A stretch of DNA of 53,816 nucleotides from Pseudomonadota bacterium (GCA_009927165.1 RFNO01000084.1:1-53816); one strand, 5' to 3'. Positions 9,297 through 17,600 are shown, counted from the stretch's first letter. The notes: a model not told the origin generated them from the sequence alone. Translations and numbers: made by a program.

Positions 9297-9399
9297 ATTG
9301 GTAACCAGAGCATTTCACAAGAGAAATGATGATCTGGGGTAGTAAAATTCAAAGTTGAATTTTACTAATTTAGATTAACTCTGGTTGGTAGCTACCAAT
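9297..9399. promoter_or_regulatory. Structured leader or operator region before the porin gene
   Basis: This 103-base block ends just before the Shine-Dalgarno of the porin gene at 9417. ATTGGTA (9297-9303) is complementary to TACCAAT (9393-9399), and AACCAGAG (9303-9310) to CTCTGGTT (9379-9386), so the ends can pair around the central inverted repeat. TTGGTAGCTACCAA (9385-9398) is itself a perfect 14-bp palindrome, so two alternative folds compete for the same bases. I cannot say whether it acts as RNA or as a protein-binding site. Confidence 0.5.
9341..9366. repeat. Perfect 12-bp inverted repeat
   Basis: AGTAAAATTCAA (9341-9352) and TTGAATTTTACT (9355-9366) are exact reverse complements separated by two bases. 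This AT-rich palindrome lies 50 bases upstream of the porin start. Its two-base spacer is too tight for a normal RNA loop, so it looks more like a dimer-binding operator than an RNA hairpin. Confidence 0.65.
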
Positions 9400-9416
9400 T
9401 TCACGGAGACACAAGC

Positions 9417-10517
9417 ATGAACAAACATCTCAGTAGTATTAAAAAAACAGCAGTACTAGTGGCGGTGAGCTGGTTAGCCATTCCGGCTTTCGCTGGTATC
9501 GGGGGATTCATTGACACTCAAATCACAGACACCGAAAACACTAACCCTAATTCCGAAATCGCTGATGCAGCGGTTTATGTGACCAAAGAATTAGGCCGCG
9601 GCAAAATGGTATTAGACTTACCGTTTAGCTACACGGCTGCCAACGCCGAAGGCGTGATCCTAAAACAGGACCTAACGAGCTCGGGCTTAGGGAATTCAAC
9701 CAACGTTCGTCCCTATGCTACGGCTTTCCGTGCTTTCAACAAAAAAGCACAAGCCTATTTAAGCTGGGGCTATGACTTCGGATTGAACTGGCAATTGGGC
9801 CGATTCGATTCTCCGTTCCTGAACGAAGCTCAAGATACAGTAGGTCTTAACGCTCTTACCGAACAAGGACCTCTGTTCTTCGCTCTTCCCAATATGCACA
9901 ATGGGTTGATGCTGACTTATGCTGCTGGTCCTATGTCGGTAATGGCTCTTACTTCTAGAGCAGACGGAAGAGTGAGTGACAAAGCTAATGGAGAAAACCT
10001 CGAATGGGGAGTCCTTGCTAAATACGCTCAAGGCTCCATGTACGCAGGCGCAGGTCTTTACCTCCACAAGCCCAATACTGAAACACACTCCGTTGTAGAA
10101 GTGATGTTGGGAACCAAAATGTCGGACATCTCAGTGGATGCACAAGCGATCTTCACAAAACCAGCTAAAGCCGGTGCTGACAGCGGGTTTGGTGCTGGTG
10201 CGACCATTGGTTACCAACTCGACAAAATGTGGTCCTTCGCAGTTCGTCCTAACTACTTGAGCAAAGTTGCCTTAAACAATGGTAACGAAATTGCCCAAGT
10301 TGAAGTGGATACAGCAGCTGCAGGCGCTGCTTCTTGGCACGTAGGGGGTGGTGCATACCGCTGGTTCCAAGTCGCTGTAGGTCCTCAAGCTCAAGTGTCT
10401 GATGAACTGCGCATCCGCGCAAACTTCATCTGGGACAGCATAAAAGCTACTGAAAGCTTGGATGCTGTCAGCTCCAAGCTTGGACACTGTCTGCTGTCTA
10501 TAAGTTCTAAGCTTTAG
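9417..10517 (+). CDS. Porin-like outer membrane beta-barrel protein, apparent 3' frameshift
   Basis: A protein with a clean signal peptide (Lys-rich start, hydrophobic core, cleavage near PAFAG at residues 23-27) and amphipathic strands throughout, resembling a medium-sized porin. As read, the frame ends in SSKLGHCLLSISSKL, which lacks a terminal aromatic residue. Adding one base near 10481-10484 changes the end to LGTLSAVYKF followed by TAA at 10508-10510, a typical barrel C-terminal signal. I therefore suspect a one-base deletion (sequencing error or real mutation), most simply loss of one A in a GGAACA context. The start ATG has GGAGA upstream, and a strong terminator follows, so it is monocistronic. 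Confidence 0.85.
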   Translation: MNKHLSSIKKTAVLVAVSWLAIPAFAGIGGFIDTQITDTENTNPNSEIADAAVYVTKELGRGKMVLDLPFSYTAANAEGVILKQDLTSSGLGNSTNVRPYATAFRAFNKKAQAYLSWGYDFGLNWQLGRFDSPFLNEAQDTVGLNALTEQGPLFFALPNMHNGLMLTYAAGPMSVMALTSRADGRVSDKANGENLEWGVLAKYAQGSMYAGAGLYLHKPNTETHSVVEVMLGTKMSDISVDAQAIFTKPAKAGADSGFGAGATIGYQLDKMWSFAVRPNYLSKVALNNGNEIAQVEVDTAAAGAASWHVGGGAYRWFQVAVGPQAQVSDELRIRANFIWDSIKATESLDAVSSKLGHCLLSISSKL

Positions 10518-10536
10518 CGCTGAGTCGCTTATGCGG

Positions 10537-10567
10537 AAAGGGAGGGCTTCGGCCCTCCCTTTTTTTT
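10537..10567 (+). terminator. Rho-independent terminator of the porin gene
   Basis: An 11-bp perfect stem AAAGGGAGGGC / GCCCTCCCTTT with a TTCG tetraloop runs into eight T residues (10560-10567). Confidence 0.95.
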
Positions 10568-10616
10568 GTGAATTTAAATACGTTGAAAAATAAGTAGGCC
10601 CAAAAACCCCATCCAG

Positions 10617-10680
10617 AAAAAGAAGAAGAAAAAGCGTCCAGCCGTCATAACAACCTCAATTCCTAAGGTTGTTATCGGCT
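10617..10680 (-). terminator. Terminator of the lptE-holA transcript
   Basis: On the minus strand AGCCG-ATAACAACCT pairs with AGGTTGTTAT-(GA)-CGGCT, a 15-bp stem with a two-base bulge and a nine-base loop. Shortly after comes a T-rich tail broken by a few C residues. It lies 9 bases past the holA stop. Confidence 0.75.
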
Positions 10681-10688
10681 CATCGTGT

Positions 10689-11699
10689 CTACACTTGAGC
10701 GGATAAATACTTCGTGAGAAAACCTTCAAAAAGTCGGCTTTGGCCAGTTTTTAACTGATAATCTAAGTCGGCCAACAAATGGAGACCGCGTTCTAGCTCC
10801 CCTGAACTTTGAGCCTTAGCGAGCTCTTGGATTTTACCGACGAAAAACGGGTGGGTTCCAATCTGGGGTCCCAATATCTTGGGATCTTTGATTCCCTCTT
10901 TCATCAGTTTTTGACAACGCTCCACCATCCTAAATTGTCTGACCAAAATAGAGAGGATTTTTATTTCAGACTCACCTTCCAATTTCAAAGCCTCAAAACC
11001 TTTCATCGTGGCAAACTTTCGCTTTGCGATGACATCCTCGGCAAACTGAAAAATATCGGCCCTCAAGGACGAGGAGAGTAAGGCTTCTACATCTTTCTGG
11101 GTGATGAGTTGTTTCTCTCCCACATAGATGGCTGCCTTTTGCATTTCCTGCCAAACAAAACTCAAAGCTTTTCCAGAAAACTCCACTAAATATTCCCAGG
11201 CCGGACTCTCAATTTTTTTTCCACATTTTCTCTCAAAATAGCTCTGCCATTTGGGCCACTCCCGATCGTAAGGCTCAGAGACCTCCACAACCATCCCTTG
11301 ATCTTGAACTGCTTTTACCCACGATTTTCTTTTATCTAATTTAGAAGCAGTAATTAAAAACACAGTGCTCGGTGAGGGGTTCTCAAAATAGGGCTTAAGA
11401 GTCTCTAGTGTAGCAGCCGGTACTTTTTCAAAGTTTTCACAACGAACCAGTCGAATAGAACCTGGCTCATCAAAGAGTCCCGGCAACATTTCTAAGGAAG
11501 CTAATAATTGAGCTCCGTCTAACCGCTCTCCATCAAAGCTTTCAAAAACAAAAGCAGCTGATTCTTCCGATTTGATAAAGTGATTTTTTATCCGTGTTGT
11601 GATTTCACCAATCTGAAACGGTTCATCACCAACAATCAGATAAAAAGGATGGGTATGCCCCTCTTCCAATTCCCTAAAAATTTGAGCAGCTTGAGACAT
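10689..11699 (-). CDS. holA: DNA polymerase III subunit delta
   Basis: HolA is the delta subunit of the clamp loader that opens the beta sliding clamp. The 336-residue length is normal. The N-terminal AAA+-like domain begins FYLIVGDEPFQIGEITTRI, followed by LASLEMLPGLFDEPGSIRLVR, LITASKLDKRKSW, the DIFQFAEDVIAKRK segment and a helical C-terminal collar ending DYQLKTGQSR. It starts one base after the lptE stop, so the pair forms one transcript, an arrangement common in proteobacteria. Confidence 0.93.
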   Translation of the reverse strand: MSQAAQIFRELEEGHTHPFYLIVGDEPFQIGEITTRIKNHFIKSEESAAFVFESFDGERLDGAQLLASLEMLPGLFDEPGSIRLVRCENFEKVPAATLETLKPYFENPSPSTVFLITASKLDKRKSWVKAVQDQGMVVEVSEPYDREWPKWQSYFERKCGKKIESPAWEYLVEFSGKALSFVWQEMQKAAIYVGEKQLITQKDVEALLSSSLRADIFQFAEDVIAKRKFATMKGFEALKLEGESEIKILSILVRQFRMVERCQKLMKEGIKDPKILGPQIGTHPFFVGKIQELAKAQSSGELERGLHLLADLDYQLKTGQSRLFEGFLTKYLSAQV

Positions 11700-11700
11700 C

Positions 11701-12309
11701 TTAGAAAACTTCCACCATTGAATCGTACACGTCGCGCATCATATCTCGCGCAATAAGCGAATAACTATTCTCAATCAATGATTCGGTAATTAATCCCAGA
11801 CTGGACGGGGCATCAGCATCCATCATCCGATCGAGGGGTCCACTCACCCTACGGTAAGAATTGAACTCTTTTGACCATACTATTTTTTGAGTCTGTGGAT
11901 CCCTTAACTCCATGAAAACATAAGCTCTCACGCCTATCTGATCAGGAAGCCGCTGATAAGACTGAAGCCGTTTTAATCCCGCACCGCTCTGTACTTCTAC
12001 AACTCGTTGAACTTGAGTGAGGGTGCCACGCAATTCGAGGCTTCCTCCCTGCTTTTCATGGGCTATTTTTTCACCGTGACTGAGCAACTCCCTCACCAAA
12101 GCGTTGGTAAACACTGCTTCAGCTCCAACTTCTTGTGTTTGATTGTCAAAAACAGGAACAAAAATTCCGTGAGAGCTCCGAAAATTATCTTGGAGTCGAT
12201 GATTCAGTGTGTAACCACACCCCGAAAGAAGCCCCACTAAAAGCAGAGATAACAAGCCGAAGTCCTTGCCACTCCAGGGATAAAAGCAGTATTTTTTTTC
12301 TACAGGCAT
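11701..12309 (-). CDS. lptE: LPS assembly lipoprotein LptE
   Basis: LptE plugs the LptD barrel in the outer membrane and helps place LPS on the cell surface. The 202-residue protein has a positively charged start, a hydrophobic core and the lipobox LLSGC, then the family start CGYTLNHRLQDNF. The motif IFVPVFDNQTQEVGAEAVFT matches the LptE fold. Its position before holA is typical. An alternative TTG start closer to the lipobox would leave almost no charged n-region, so I keep the ATG at 12309. The upstream leuS seen in some genomes is missing; the thiolase gene diverges after only 32 bases. Confidence 0.88.
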   Translation of the reverse strand: MPVEKKYCFYPWSGKDFGLLSLLLVGLLSGCGYTLNHRLQDNFRSSHGIFVPVFDNQTQEVGAEAVFTNALVRELLSHGEKIAHEKQGGSLELRGTLTQVQRVVEVQSGAGLKRLQSYQRLPDQIGVRAYVFMELRDPQTQKIVWSKEFNSYRRVSGPLDRMMDADAPSSLGLITESLIENSYSLIARDMMRDVYDSMVEVF

Positions 12310-12341
12310 TCAGTAAAGCTTATATCCAGAGAGGAAGCAGA

Positions 12342-13520
12342 ATGAAAGAAGTTGTCATAGTATCTGCGGTCAGAACTCCGATTGGAGCCTATTTAGGTGC
12401 TCTCAAAGAACATACAGCCCCTCACTTAGGAGCTTTCGCTATTAAGGAAGCGGTACGTCAAAGTGCCATAGCTCCTTCGGATTTCCATGAGTGTTTGATG
12501 GGCAACGTACTGAGTGCCGGTTTAGGGCAAGCTCCAGCTCGTCAAGCCGCCATTTTTGCTGGTTTACCGAATTCTGTGCGTTGTACGACCGTCAACCGTG
12601 TTTGTGGTAGCGGGTTAAAAACCGTGATGTTGGCTACCCAAATGATTCAAACTGGGGATGCCGAAGTGGTGATTGCGGGCGGTATGGAAAGCATGAGTCG
12701 GGCGCCTTACTTACTCGATAAAGCTCGGGAAGGCTATCGCATGGGAAATGGAAAGCTTATCGATTCGATGATTCACGATGGATTATGGGACGCCTATCAT
12801 AACAATCACATGGGAGATTCTGCTGAGCTTTGTGCTTCAGAGAAGACCATTACCCGAGTGGAACAGGATACTTTTGCCAAACAAAGCTATCAACGCGCTT
12901 TAACCGCTATTGAAAAAGGCCAATTCAAATCAGAAATAGTTCCCATTCCTTACTCCGCCGGAAAAGAAAAGAAACTGCTGGAGCAAGATGAAGAACCGTT
13001 TAGAGCGAAGCTGGATAAGTTTGCCGAATTGAAACCAGCTTTCCTCAAAGAGGGAACGATCACCGCGGCCAATGCCAGCAGCCTCAGTGACGGAGCTGCT
13101 GCTACCGTGTTGTGTTCCAAAGATTATGCGATAAAAAAAGGGTTGAAGATCCTAGCAACTATCGTAGCTCAAGACAGTTTTGCCCGAGAACCTCAGTGGT
13201 TCACGTTAGCGCCCGTGGGAGCAATTCAGGCTGTTCTGAAGAAAGCGAATAAACAAGTGAATGAGATTGACCTCTATGAGATCAATGAAGCTTTTTCCGT
13301 CGTCGCTCTGGGATGCATGAAAGAATTGAAGTTAACTGAAAACAAAGTAAATGTCAGAGGTGGTGCAGTAGCTTTGGGCCATCCTATCGGTGCTAGTGGC
13401 ACCCGAATTCTGGTGACTTTAATTCATTCGTTAATTCAACAAAAAAAGAAAACAGGAATCGCTTCTCTTTGTATTGGAGGAGGAGAAGCAAGTGCTCTAA
13501 TGGTGGAGGCTTTCCATTAA
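12342..13520 (+). CDS. Acetyl-CoA acetyltransferase (thiolase)
   Basis: A 392-residue thiolase that condenses or cleaves acetoacetyl-CoA or longer 3-ketoacyl-CoA. The acylated Cys is residue 88 in NRVCGSGLK, the His lies in GHPIGASG and the second Cys in CIGGGEA near residue 378, so the active site is complete. The start ATG has GAGAGGAAG upstream. An open frame extends further upstream to 12135 but only overlaps lptE. Its stop overlaps the next gene by one base (ATTAA). Substrate chain length cannot be read from the sequence. Confidence 0.95.
   Translation: MKEVVIVSAVRTPIGAYLGALKEHTAPHLGAFAIKEAVRQSAIAPSDFHECLMGNVLSAGLGQAPARQAAIFAGLPNSVRCTTVNRVCGSGLKTVMLATQMIQTGDAEVVIAGGMESMSRAPYLLDKAREGYRMGNGKLIDSMIHDGLWDAYHNNHMGDSAELCASEKTITRVEQDTFAKQSYQRALTAIEKGQFKSEIVPIPYSAGKEKKLLEQDEEPFRAKLDKFAELKPAFLKEGTITAANASSLSDGAAATVLCSKDYAIKKGLKILATIVAQDSFAREPQWFTLAPVGAIQAVLKKANKQVNEIDLYEINEAFSVVALGCMKELKLTENKVNVRGGAVALGHPIGASGTRILVTLIHSLIQQKKKTGIASLCIGGGEASALMVEAFH
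13505..13509 (+). promoter_or_regulatory. Shine-Dalgarno GGAGG that supports an ATT start
   Basis: GGAGG lies inside the last codons of the thiolase gene, six bases before the ATT at 13516. It is the best ribosome site near the open frame 13516-13797, which contains no in-frame ATG, GTG or TTG. Confidence 0.55.
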
Positions 13521-13797
13521 CAAGTTTTACAACATTTTTATCAAGCCGAGTGCTCACAAAGAGTTCGATTCCAGGCTCTCGATCCAACTCAAACTCCTTA
13601 AGAGACTTTACCAGAAAAAAGAAGGAACTGAGTTCCTGTTTGAACCCAGACGTTTAACTGCGGTCGATTTCATTGTTTTCAAAATTCTTCACAGACAATT
13701 CTCCGAACAAGGCTCTTCCCTGCTTCCAGTTGCCATTGGCGTAGCACGGAAAACGCTGAGCCAAGCCAAACGTATTCTCTCGCACGGTTCCCTATGA
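13516..13797 (+). CDS. Unrecognised basic 93-residue protein, probable ATT start
   Basis: The frame is open from 13501 to a TGA at 13795-13797 and encodes a Lys/Arg- and Leu-rich protein that reads INKFYNIFIKPSAHKEF at its start and GVARKTLSQAKRILSHGSL at its end. There is no ATG, GTG or TTG in frame. ATT at 13516 sits six bases after GGAGG and overlaps the thiolase stop (ATTAA). The TGA overlaps the glycosyltransferase ATG (ATGA). Exact joining at both ends and 93 sense codons argue for a real, translationally coupled gene. I do not recognise a family. The composition suggests a small, helical, nucleic-acid- or membrane-surface-binding protein, which is only a guess. A pseudogene that lost its start is the alternative. 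Confidence 0.6.
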   Translation: MNKFYNIFIKPSAHKEFDSRLSIQLKLLKRLYQKKEGTEFLFEPRRLTAVDFIVFKILHRQFSEQGSSLLPVAIGVARKTLSQAKRILSHGSL

Positions 13798-14924
13798 CAC
13801 GCCATCTGCTAGGACAACCCTTCACCGTCCACCAATTTCACTACCGAGCTTCTGCAGGAGATGCTACCACTCAACACATGTTGTTTCTTAGAGATGCTTT
13901 TGCCGATATCGGTATCAAAGGAAAGATTTTTGCCGTAGAAAAGAAGAATCTTCCTCAAGGAAAAGTGCAAACATGGTCTTTGGACTCTTCTTGGGATTGT
14001 GATCTTTTTCTGATCCATCACTCTGAGGGCAATCCGATTTTAAATCAAATTCTTCAAATGGAAGTTCCATCAGCCTTCGTTTATCACTCCCCTCCCCCTG
14101 AATCATTTTACGATCATGATCCCGAAGCAAAAAACAGAGTACGTTTAGGAAAAAAACAACTGAGCACTTTTAGAGAACGTGAGATCCCGGCTTATGCCAC
14201 TTCTCAACATGTTGTTAACGAATTGTCACAGCTCGGGTTTGAGAAACCTTCTTTGCTTCCCCTATTTCATCTCTCTTCACAGAAAAAAACAAGGGAACTG
14301 ACCAAAATGGATGAGCCCAAAAACATTCTTTTTGTTGGTCGACTAGCTCCTCACAAACGACAAGCTCATCTCATTCAAACTTTTTTTCATATGCGCTCGG
14401 TCCTGCCCGCTCATTCCAAACTTTTTTTAGTGGGTACTGGAGATCCGCTTTATATCAAGTACCTAAAGCTTTTAATTCAACAGTTGGACTTGAAGAGCAG
14501 CGTCGTGCTTACAGGTAAAGTTACCGATAACGATCTGCAACACTACTTTTCTATTGCTGATGCATTTGTAGGGGCGAGTGCTCACGAAGGTTTGTGCTCA
14601 ACTTTTGTTGAGGCCATGTTGCAAGATATCCCAGTGTTCTACCAAGGAGTTCCAGGGGCTAAAGAAACAATGGGAAAAAGTGGCATTGAACTCCTTACTG
14701 ACCGTCCTATCGAAATTGCTGCGATTGTGTCCACTTTCATGAATCAGCCCAAAATGCTAATCAGTGTGATCCATAATCAACGGGAGCGCATCAAAGCTCT
14801 CGCCCAAACACAAAACAAGGCCCTGATTCAGGAACACTTTTTGGAAAAATGCTCGGCGATTCGACGTTTACCCTTAACAACCAATCGGTATCTATCCGTT
14901 GATGAATCAACCCACCCTACATAA
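13794..14924 (+). CDS. Glycosyltransferase family 4
   Basis: A 376-residue GT-B fold enzyme expected to transfer a sugar from a nucleotide donor. The N-terminal half begins VHQFHYRASAGDATTQHM. The C-terminal donor domain shows ILFVGRLAPHKRQAHLIQ, LFLVGTGDP and the family signature ASAHEGLCSTFVEAM, which contains the HEG and the donor-contacting Glu. Acceptor and donor are not evident. The ATG shares ATGA with the stop of the preceding 93-residue gene, and the 3' end overlaps the NUDIX gene by 23 bases, so all four genes from the thiolase on probably form one operon. Confidence 0.9.
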   Translation: MTRHLLGQPFTVHQFHYRASAGDATTQHMLFLRDAFADIGIKGKIFAVEKKNLPQGKVQTWSLDSSWDCDLFLIHHSEGNPILNQILQMEVPSAFVYHSPPPESFYDHDPEAKNRVRLGKKQLSTFREREIPAYATSQHVVNELSQLGFEKPSLLPLFHLSSQKKTRELTKMDEPKNILFVGRLAPHKRQAHLIQTFFHMRSVLPAHSKLFLVGTGDPLYIKYLKLLIQQLDLKSSVVLTGKVTDNDLQHYFSIADAFVGASAHEGLCSTFVEAMLQDIPVFYQGVPGAKETMGKSGIELLTDRPIEIAAIVSTFMNQPKMLISVIHNQRERIKALAQTQNKALIQEHFLEKCSAIRRLPLTTNRYLSVDESTHPT

Positions 14925-15534
14925 GTGTCTTCTCAACTATCAATCTTTTTGGTTCGATCGGTTGCACAACCCGTTTAATGAAGATCCTTTAATTGTGACT
15001 CGATTTATAGAGCTAATCTCTACAAATAAAAATCCATTTTTACGGGAAAGCTTTCCTAGCCATGTCACGGCTAGTTGTTTCGTAGTGAATCCGACCGCTA
15101 GCCAAGTCCTTCTCCTGAAACATCGTAAACTAAATAAGTGGCTTCAATTGGGAGGGCATTGCGATGGCAATCCGGAAACTGCTCAAGTTGCCATGAGAGA
15201 AGCACAGGAAGAATCGGGTTCACATCATTTAACTTTAATAAATTGGCAACCCGACCTCCCTTCGATATTTGTTTCTGATCTCGATATTCATACAATCCCG
15301 AATTCTCCTAACAAACCCTCCCACTTTCACTTTGATGTGCGCTATTTCGCAATCTGTGCGCTACCTCATCAACTCAAAAGGGAAAAAAGGGAAGCTACGG
15401 ATCTTCGGTGGTTTGATTGGACGGCCGCCGAGCACATTACTCAAGAACAAAGTCTTCATCGTCCCTTTAAAAAATTTGTAATGTTGGCAACTCTGTTTCC
15501 CCAAGCACTATCGACTATTGGAAAAACAGCTTAG
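14902..15534 (+). CDS. NUDIX hydrolase
   Basis: A 210-residue pyrophosphohydrolase-type protein. The NUDIX box reads GGHCDGNPETAQVAMREAQEESG; the core REAQEESG that binds the metal is intact, while the first Glu of the consensus is Pro here. An extended N-terminal region of about 60 residues precedes the fold. I use the ATG at 14902; a TTG at 14899 is one codon earlier. It overlaps the glycosyltransferase 3' end by 23 bases and converges on the next gene with a 20-base overlap. The substrate is unknown; a nucleotide sugar would fit the neighbour but is inference. Confidence 0.88.
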   Translation: MNQPTLHKCLLNYQSFWFDRLHNPFNEDPLIVTRFIELISTNKNPFLRESFPSHVTASCFVVNPTASQVLLLKHRKLNKWLQLGGHCDGNPETAQVAMREAQEESGSHHLTLINWQPDLPSIFVSDLDIHTIPNSPNKPSHFHFDVRYFAICALPHQLKREKREATDLRWFDWTAAEHITQEQSLHRPFKKFVMLATLFPQALSTIGKTA

Positions 15535-16747
15535 AACGCGGTTCTGTCCAAGGAGCTCTAGGGTCCGCACACGGTGGTTGTCGGGAGCTTATTTTAATTC
15601 GTGAGAAACTCCTACTGTCGCCACGTTCAAAACGGAAATCGGACACATAGAGTTCGGTCCCTTGTCTCCAGAAAAATGGAGTTCTCGCAAATTTTAAAAA
15701 GTCCCGGACATCGCAATATTGCTCTCTCAGCTCTCGGAGTTCTGAAAGAAGCAAATTCTTTTCTTGTTCCCAAATGAGAGAAGTGGTTTTCGGAGGATTC
15801 TTGATACCAGCTGAAAAAAATCTCAAATTAGCACAAACACTTAGAGGAACTACGTTTTCAAAAGGAGTTACCATACCCCTTCTTAATCGGTATTTTGTCG
15901 CATTGGTTTCTGAAGTTACCACAGACCAACAAAACGGGTTAACGGGCAAAGGAGAAATACTCAAATCTTCGATTTTGAAAGCAGTTCCCTCCTGAATAAG
16001 AGCTTCTTGGATGATGGTCCTGGTTTTGTTCGCTCCCATCACAAAAACAGCTATCAGTACGGTGAAAGAAATCCAGTGAATCACAGTTTTCCGTACAGGG
16101 GATATTCCTTTTAATAGAATCAACACCAGAAGTGCCCAAATGCTTAAAACCGATGACATGACTGGAGGTACTACTCCCAACAACCAACTCAAACCAAGAG
16201 CCGAAAATATCACAGCCAGATAAGCATTTCTGAGCCTTTTGTTTTTAGTGAGAGAGTATAAAAATACAGAAATACTTACCCATGCCCATGGCTCTAAGAC
16301 AAAAATCAAATCACCATATTTCCAAGAAGGATCCCACGGCCAAAAGGGATGGACACCATAGTTGTTCACGCCATCAAGTAAAATATGAATCAGCGGTCCG
16401 AGCAGAGCGACTAAGCTTAGCAAGCCCCACACTTGTTTTTCACGACTCGTCCGTTTTTTTGCCGACCCTAAGGCTAATCCCCCCAACAGAAAGAGTGACA
16501 GAAGAAGTGAAAAAGGAATGGTATGCGTGTGCCCCCTGTGATGAAGCAAATTGCCCAACTGCCGATTCACATGCATCCAACCTGAATAAAACACATCTAC
16601 ATCTGGTATGTTATTAGCTATGACAGAAGTGATAAAAAGACTTTTACGGGTATCTTGGGGATACCGATCTTTTTTATCGTCTGGAATCAGACACCATACT
16701 GATTCTGAGACAGCAGCTCCAAAAAGAGAGTGAGTAATATTGTCCAC
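15515..16747 (-). CDS. YdjM-type membrane-bound metal-dependent hydrolase
   Basis: A 410-residue protein of the YdjM/DUF457 family. It has the hallmark N terminus DNITHSLFGAA, HRGHTHT near residue 70, PDVDVFYS, and HILLDGVNNYGVHPFWPWD, with several membrane helices between residues 80 and 235. The His and Asp positions suggest a membrane-embedded metal site, and the natural substrate is not known. I place the start at the GTG at 16747, preceded by AGGGG; a GTG two codons upstream is possible. The C-terminal ~170 residues are soluble and not conserved in the family as I know it. Confidence 0.82.
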   Translation of the reverse strand: MDNITHSLFGAAVSESVWCLIPDDKKDRYPQDTRKSLFITSVIANNIPDVDVFYSGWMHVNRQLGNLLHHRGHTHTIPFSLLLSLFLLGGLALGSAKKRTSREKQVWGLLSLVALLGPLIHILLDGVNNYGVHPFWPWDPSWKYGDLIFVLEPWAWVSISVFLYSLTKNKRLRNAYLAVIFSALGLSWLLGVVPPVMSSVLSIWALLVLILLKGISPVRKTVIHWISFTVLIAVFVMGANKTRTIIQEALIQEGTAFKIEDLSISPLPVNPFCWSVVTSETNATKYRLRRGMVTPFENVVPLSVCANLRFFSAGIKNPPKTTSLIWEQEKNLLLSELRELREQYCDVRDFLKFARTPFFWRQGTELYVSDFRFERGDSRSFSRIKISSRQPPCADPRAPWTEPRSKLFFQ

Positions 16748-16771
16748 AAGCACCCCTAGATAGCCAGATTC

Positions 16772-17533
16772 TTAATCAATGAATCTTTGAATCTTTTTAA
16801 TTTCTCGCTTGCGCTCTCGTTCACTTGAAACTCCGCCAAAATATCCATTGAGCAATGTTTTCACAGTTGGAGGACTTTTTTGAAGATCAATAACGGCAAC
16901 ATAAGGAATGTGAAAACTGTGATTGGCTACTTGGGCTCCCAATTTTTCGGCAAGCTTCGAGTGATGTGGATTTGTGAACTCTCCAACATCGGTTGTGTAA
17001 ACCGCGACTTTTTTTTCCTTCAACATATTTTTTAGTTCCGTTTCAGCCATGAATTTGTCAAATCGCAAGCATGACAAGCAATTGTGATTGGGCGCACCAA
17101 ACTTAACCATCATATAGCGATTTCCTACTTGCCGATTCTTTTCAACTTCTGTGTTGTATGCCTCTTCAGTATCAAGCTGAGGATACTCACTTTCGTGATG
17201 TTGGGATTCTCCCACAGACTTAGGAAGTATTTTTTCTTTGAGTGATGTGGGGATAAACACTTCCTCAATCACTCTTCCCATATTTTGCTTCTGAAAATTA
17301 CAGCCATCCCGAGAACAGGAGATAGGAACCCACTCTGAATCAGCTTTCTCGGAAGCACTCAAAATCGCTTTACCTTCCTCGGGGTCAATAATCATTCTTG
17401 GACTTTTCGAAGTGGCTAAATCGCGATGACTCGCGGCTCCTGATCGATGCTCGAAAAAACCATGATCTCCAGCCTGAAGAAGAGTGGTTAGACCCAAGCT
17501 AAAAATAAAAAGACTGATTCTTATCACGCTCAA
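16772..17533 (-). CDS. Exported thioredoxin-fold protein
   Basis: A 253-residue protein with a signal peptide (cleavage likely after LLQA near residue 21). Residues ~140-250 form a thioredoxin-like domain: YMMVKFGAPNHNCLSCLRFDKFM with a CLSC redox pair, then the strand KKVAVYTTDVGEFTN and the IPYVAVIDL segment with the cis-proline. An unusual insertion (APNHN) precedes the CxxC. The N-terminal ~115 residues are unassigned and contain another cysteine pair (PISCSRDGC). It probably acts in the periplasm in disulfide or redox chemistry. It diverges from an exported J-domain gene with 75 bases between them. Confidence 0.8.
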   Translation of the reverse strand: MSVIRISLFIFSLGLTTLLQAGDHGFFEHRSGAASHRDLATSKSPRMIIDPEEGKAILSASEKADSEWVPISCSRDGCNFQKQNMGRVIEEVFIPTSLKEKILPKSVGESQHHESEYPQLDTEEAYNTEVEKNRQVGNRYMMVKFGAPNHNCLSCLRFDKFMAETELKNMLKEKKVAVYTTDVGEFTNPHHSKLAEKLGAQVANHSFHIPYVAVIDLQKSPPTVKTLLNGYFGGVSSERERKREIKKIQRFID

Positions 17534-17571
17534 ATTATGGCATGGGGTTCTGCGCTAAGCCAGCTCCTTGA

Positions 17572-17600
17572 TTGAGAAGTTCAGGCTGAAAAGGTAATCT
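17572..17600 (+). promoter_or_regulatory. Candidate promoter for the exported J-domain gene
   Basis: TTGAGA and TAATCT are separated by 17 bases. The -35 is close to consensus; the -10 is weak. Transcription would start within a few bases of the ATG at 17609, giving a nearly leaderless message. Confidence 0.35.

Noticed and set aside
12135-12341. N-terminal extension of the thiolase by 69 residues
   Set aside because: The extension runs antisense to lptE, and the ATG at 12342 has a strong ribosome site and the normal thiolase N terminus.
13393-13657. Two frames of 62-64 residues around the thiolase 3' end
   Set aside because: They overlap the thiolase and the better-supported 13516-13797 frame; shadows.
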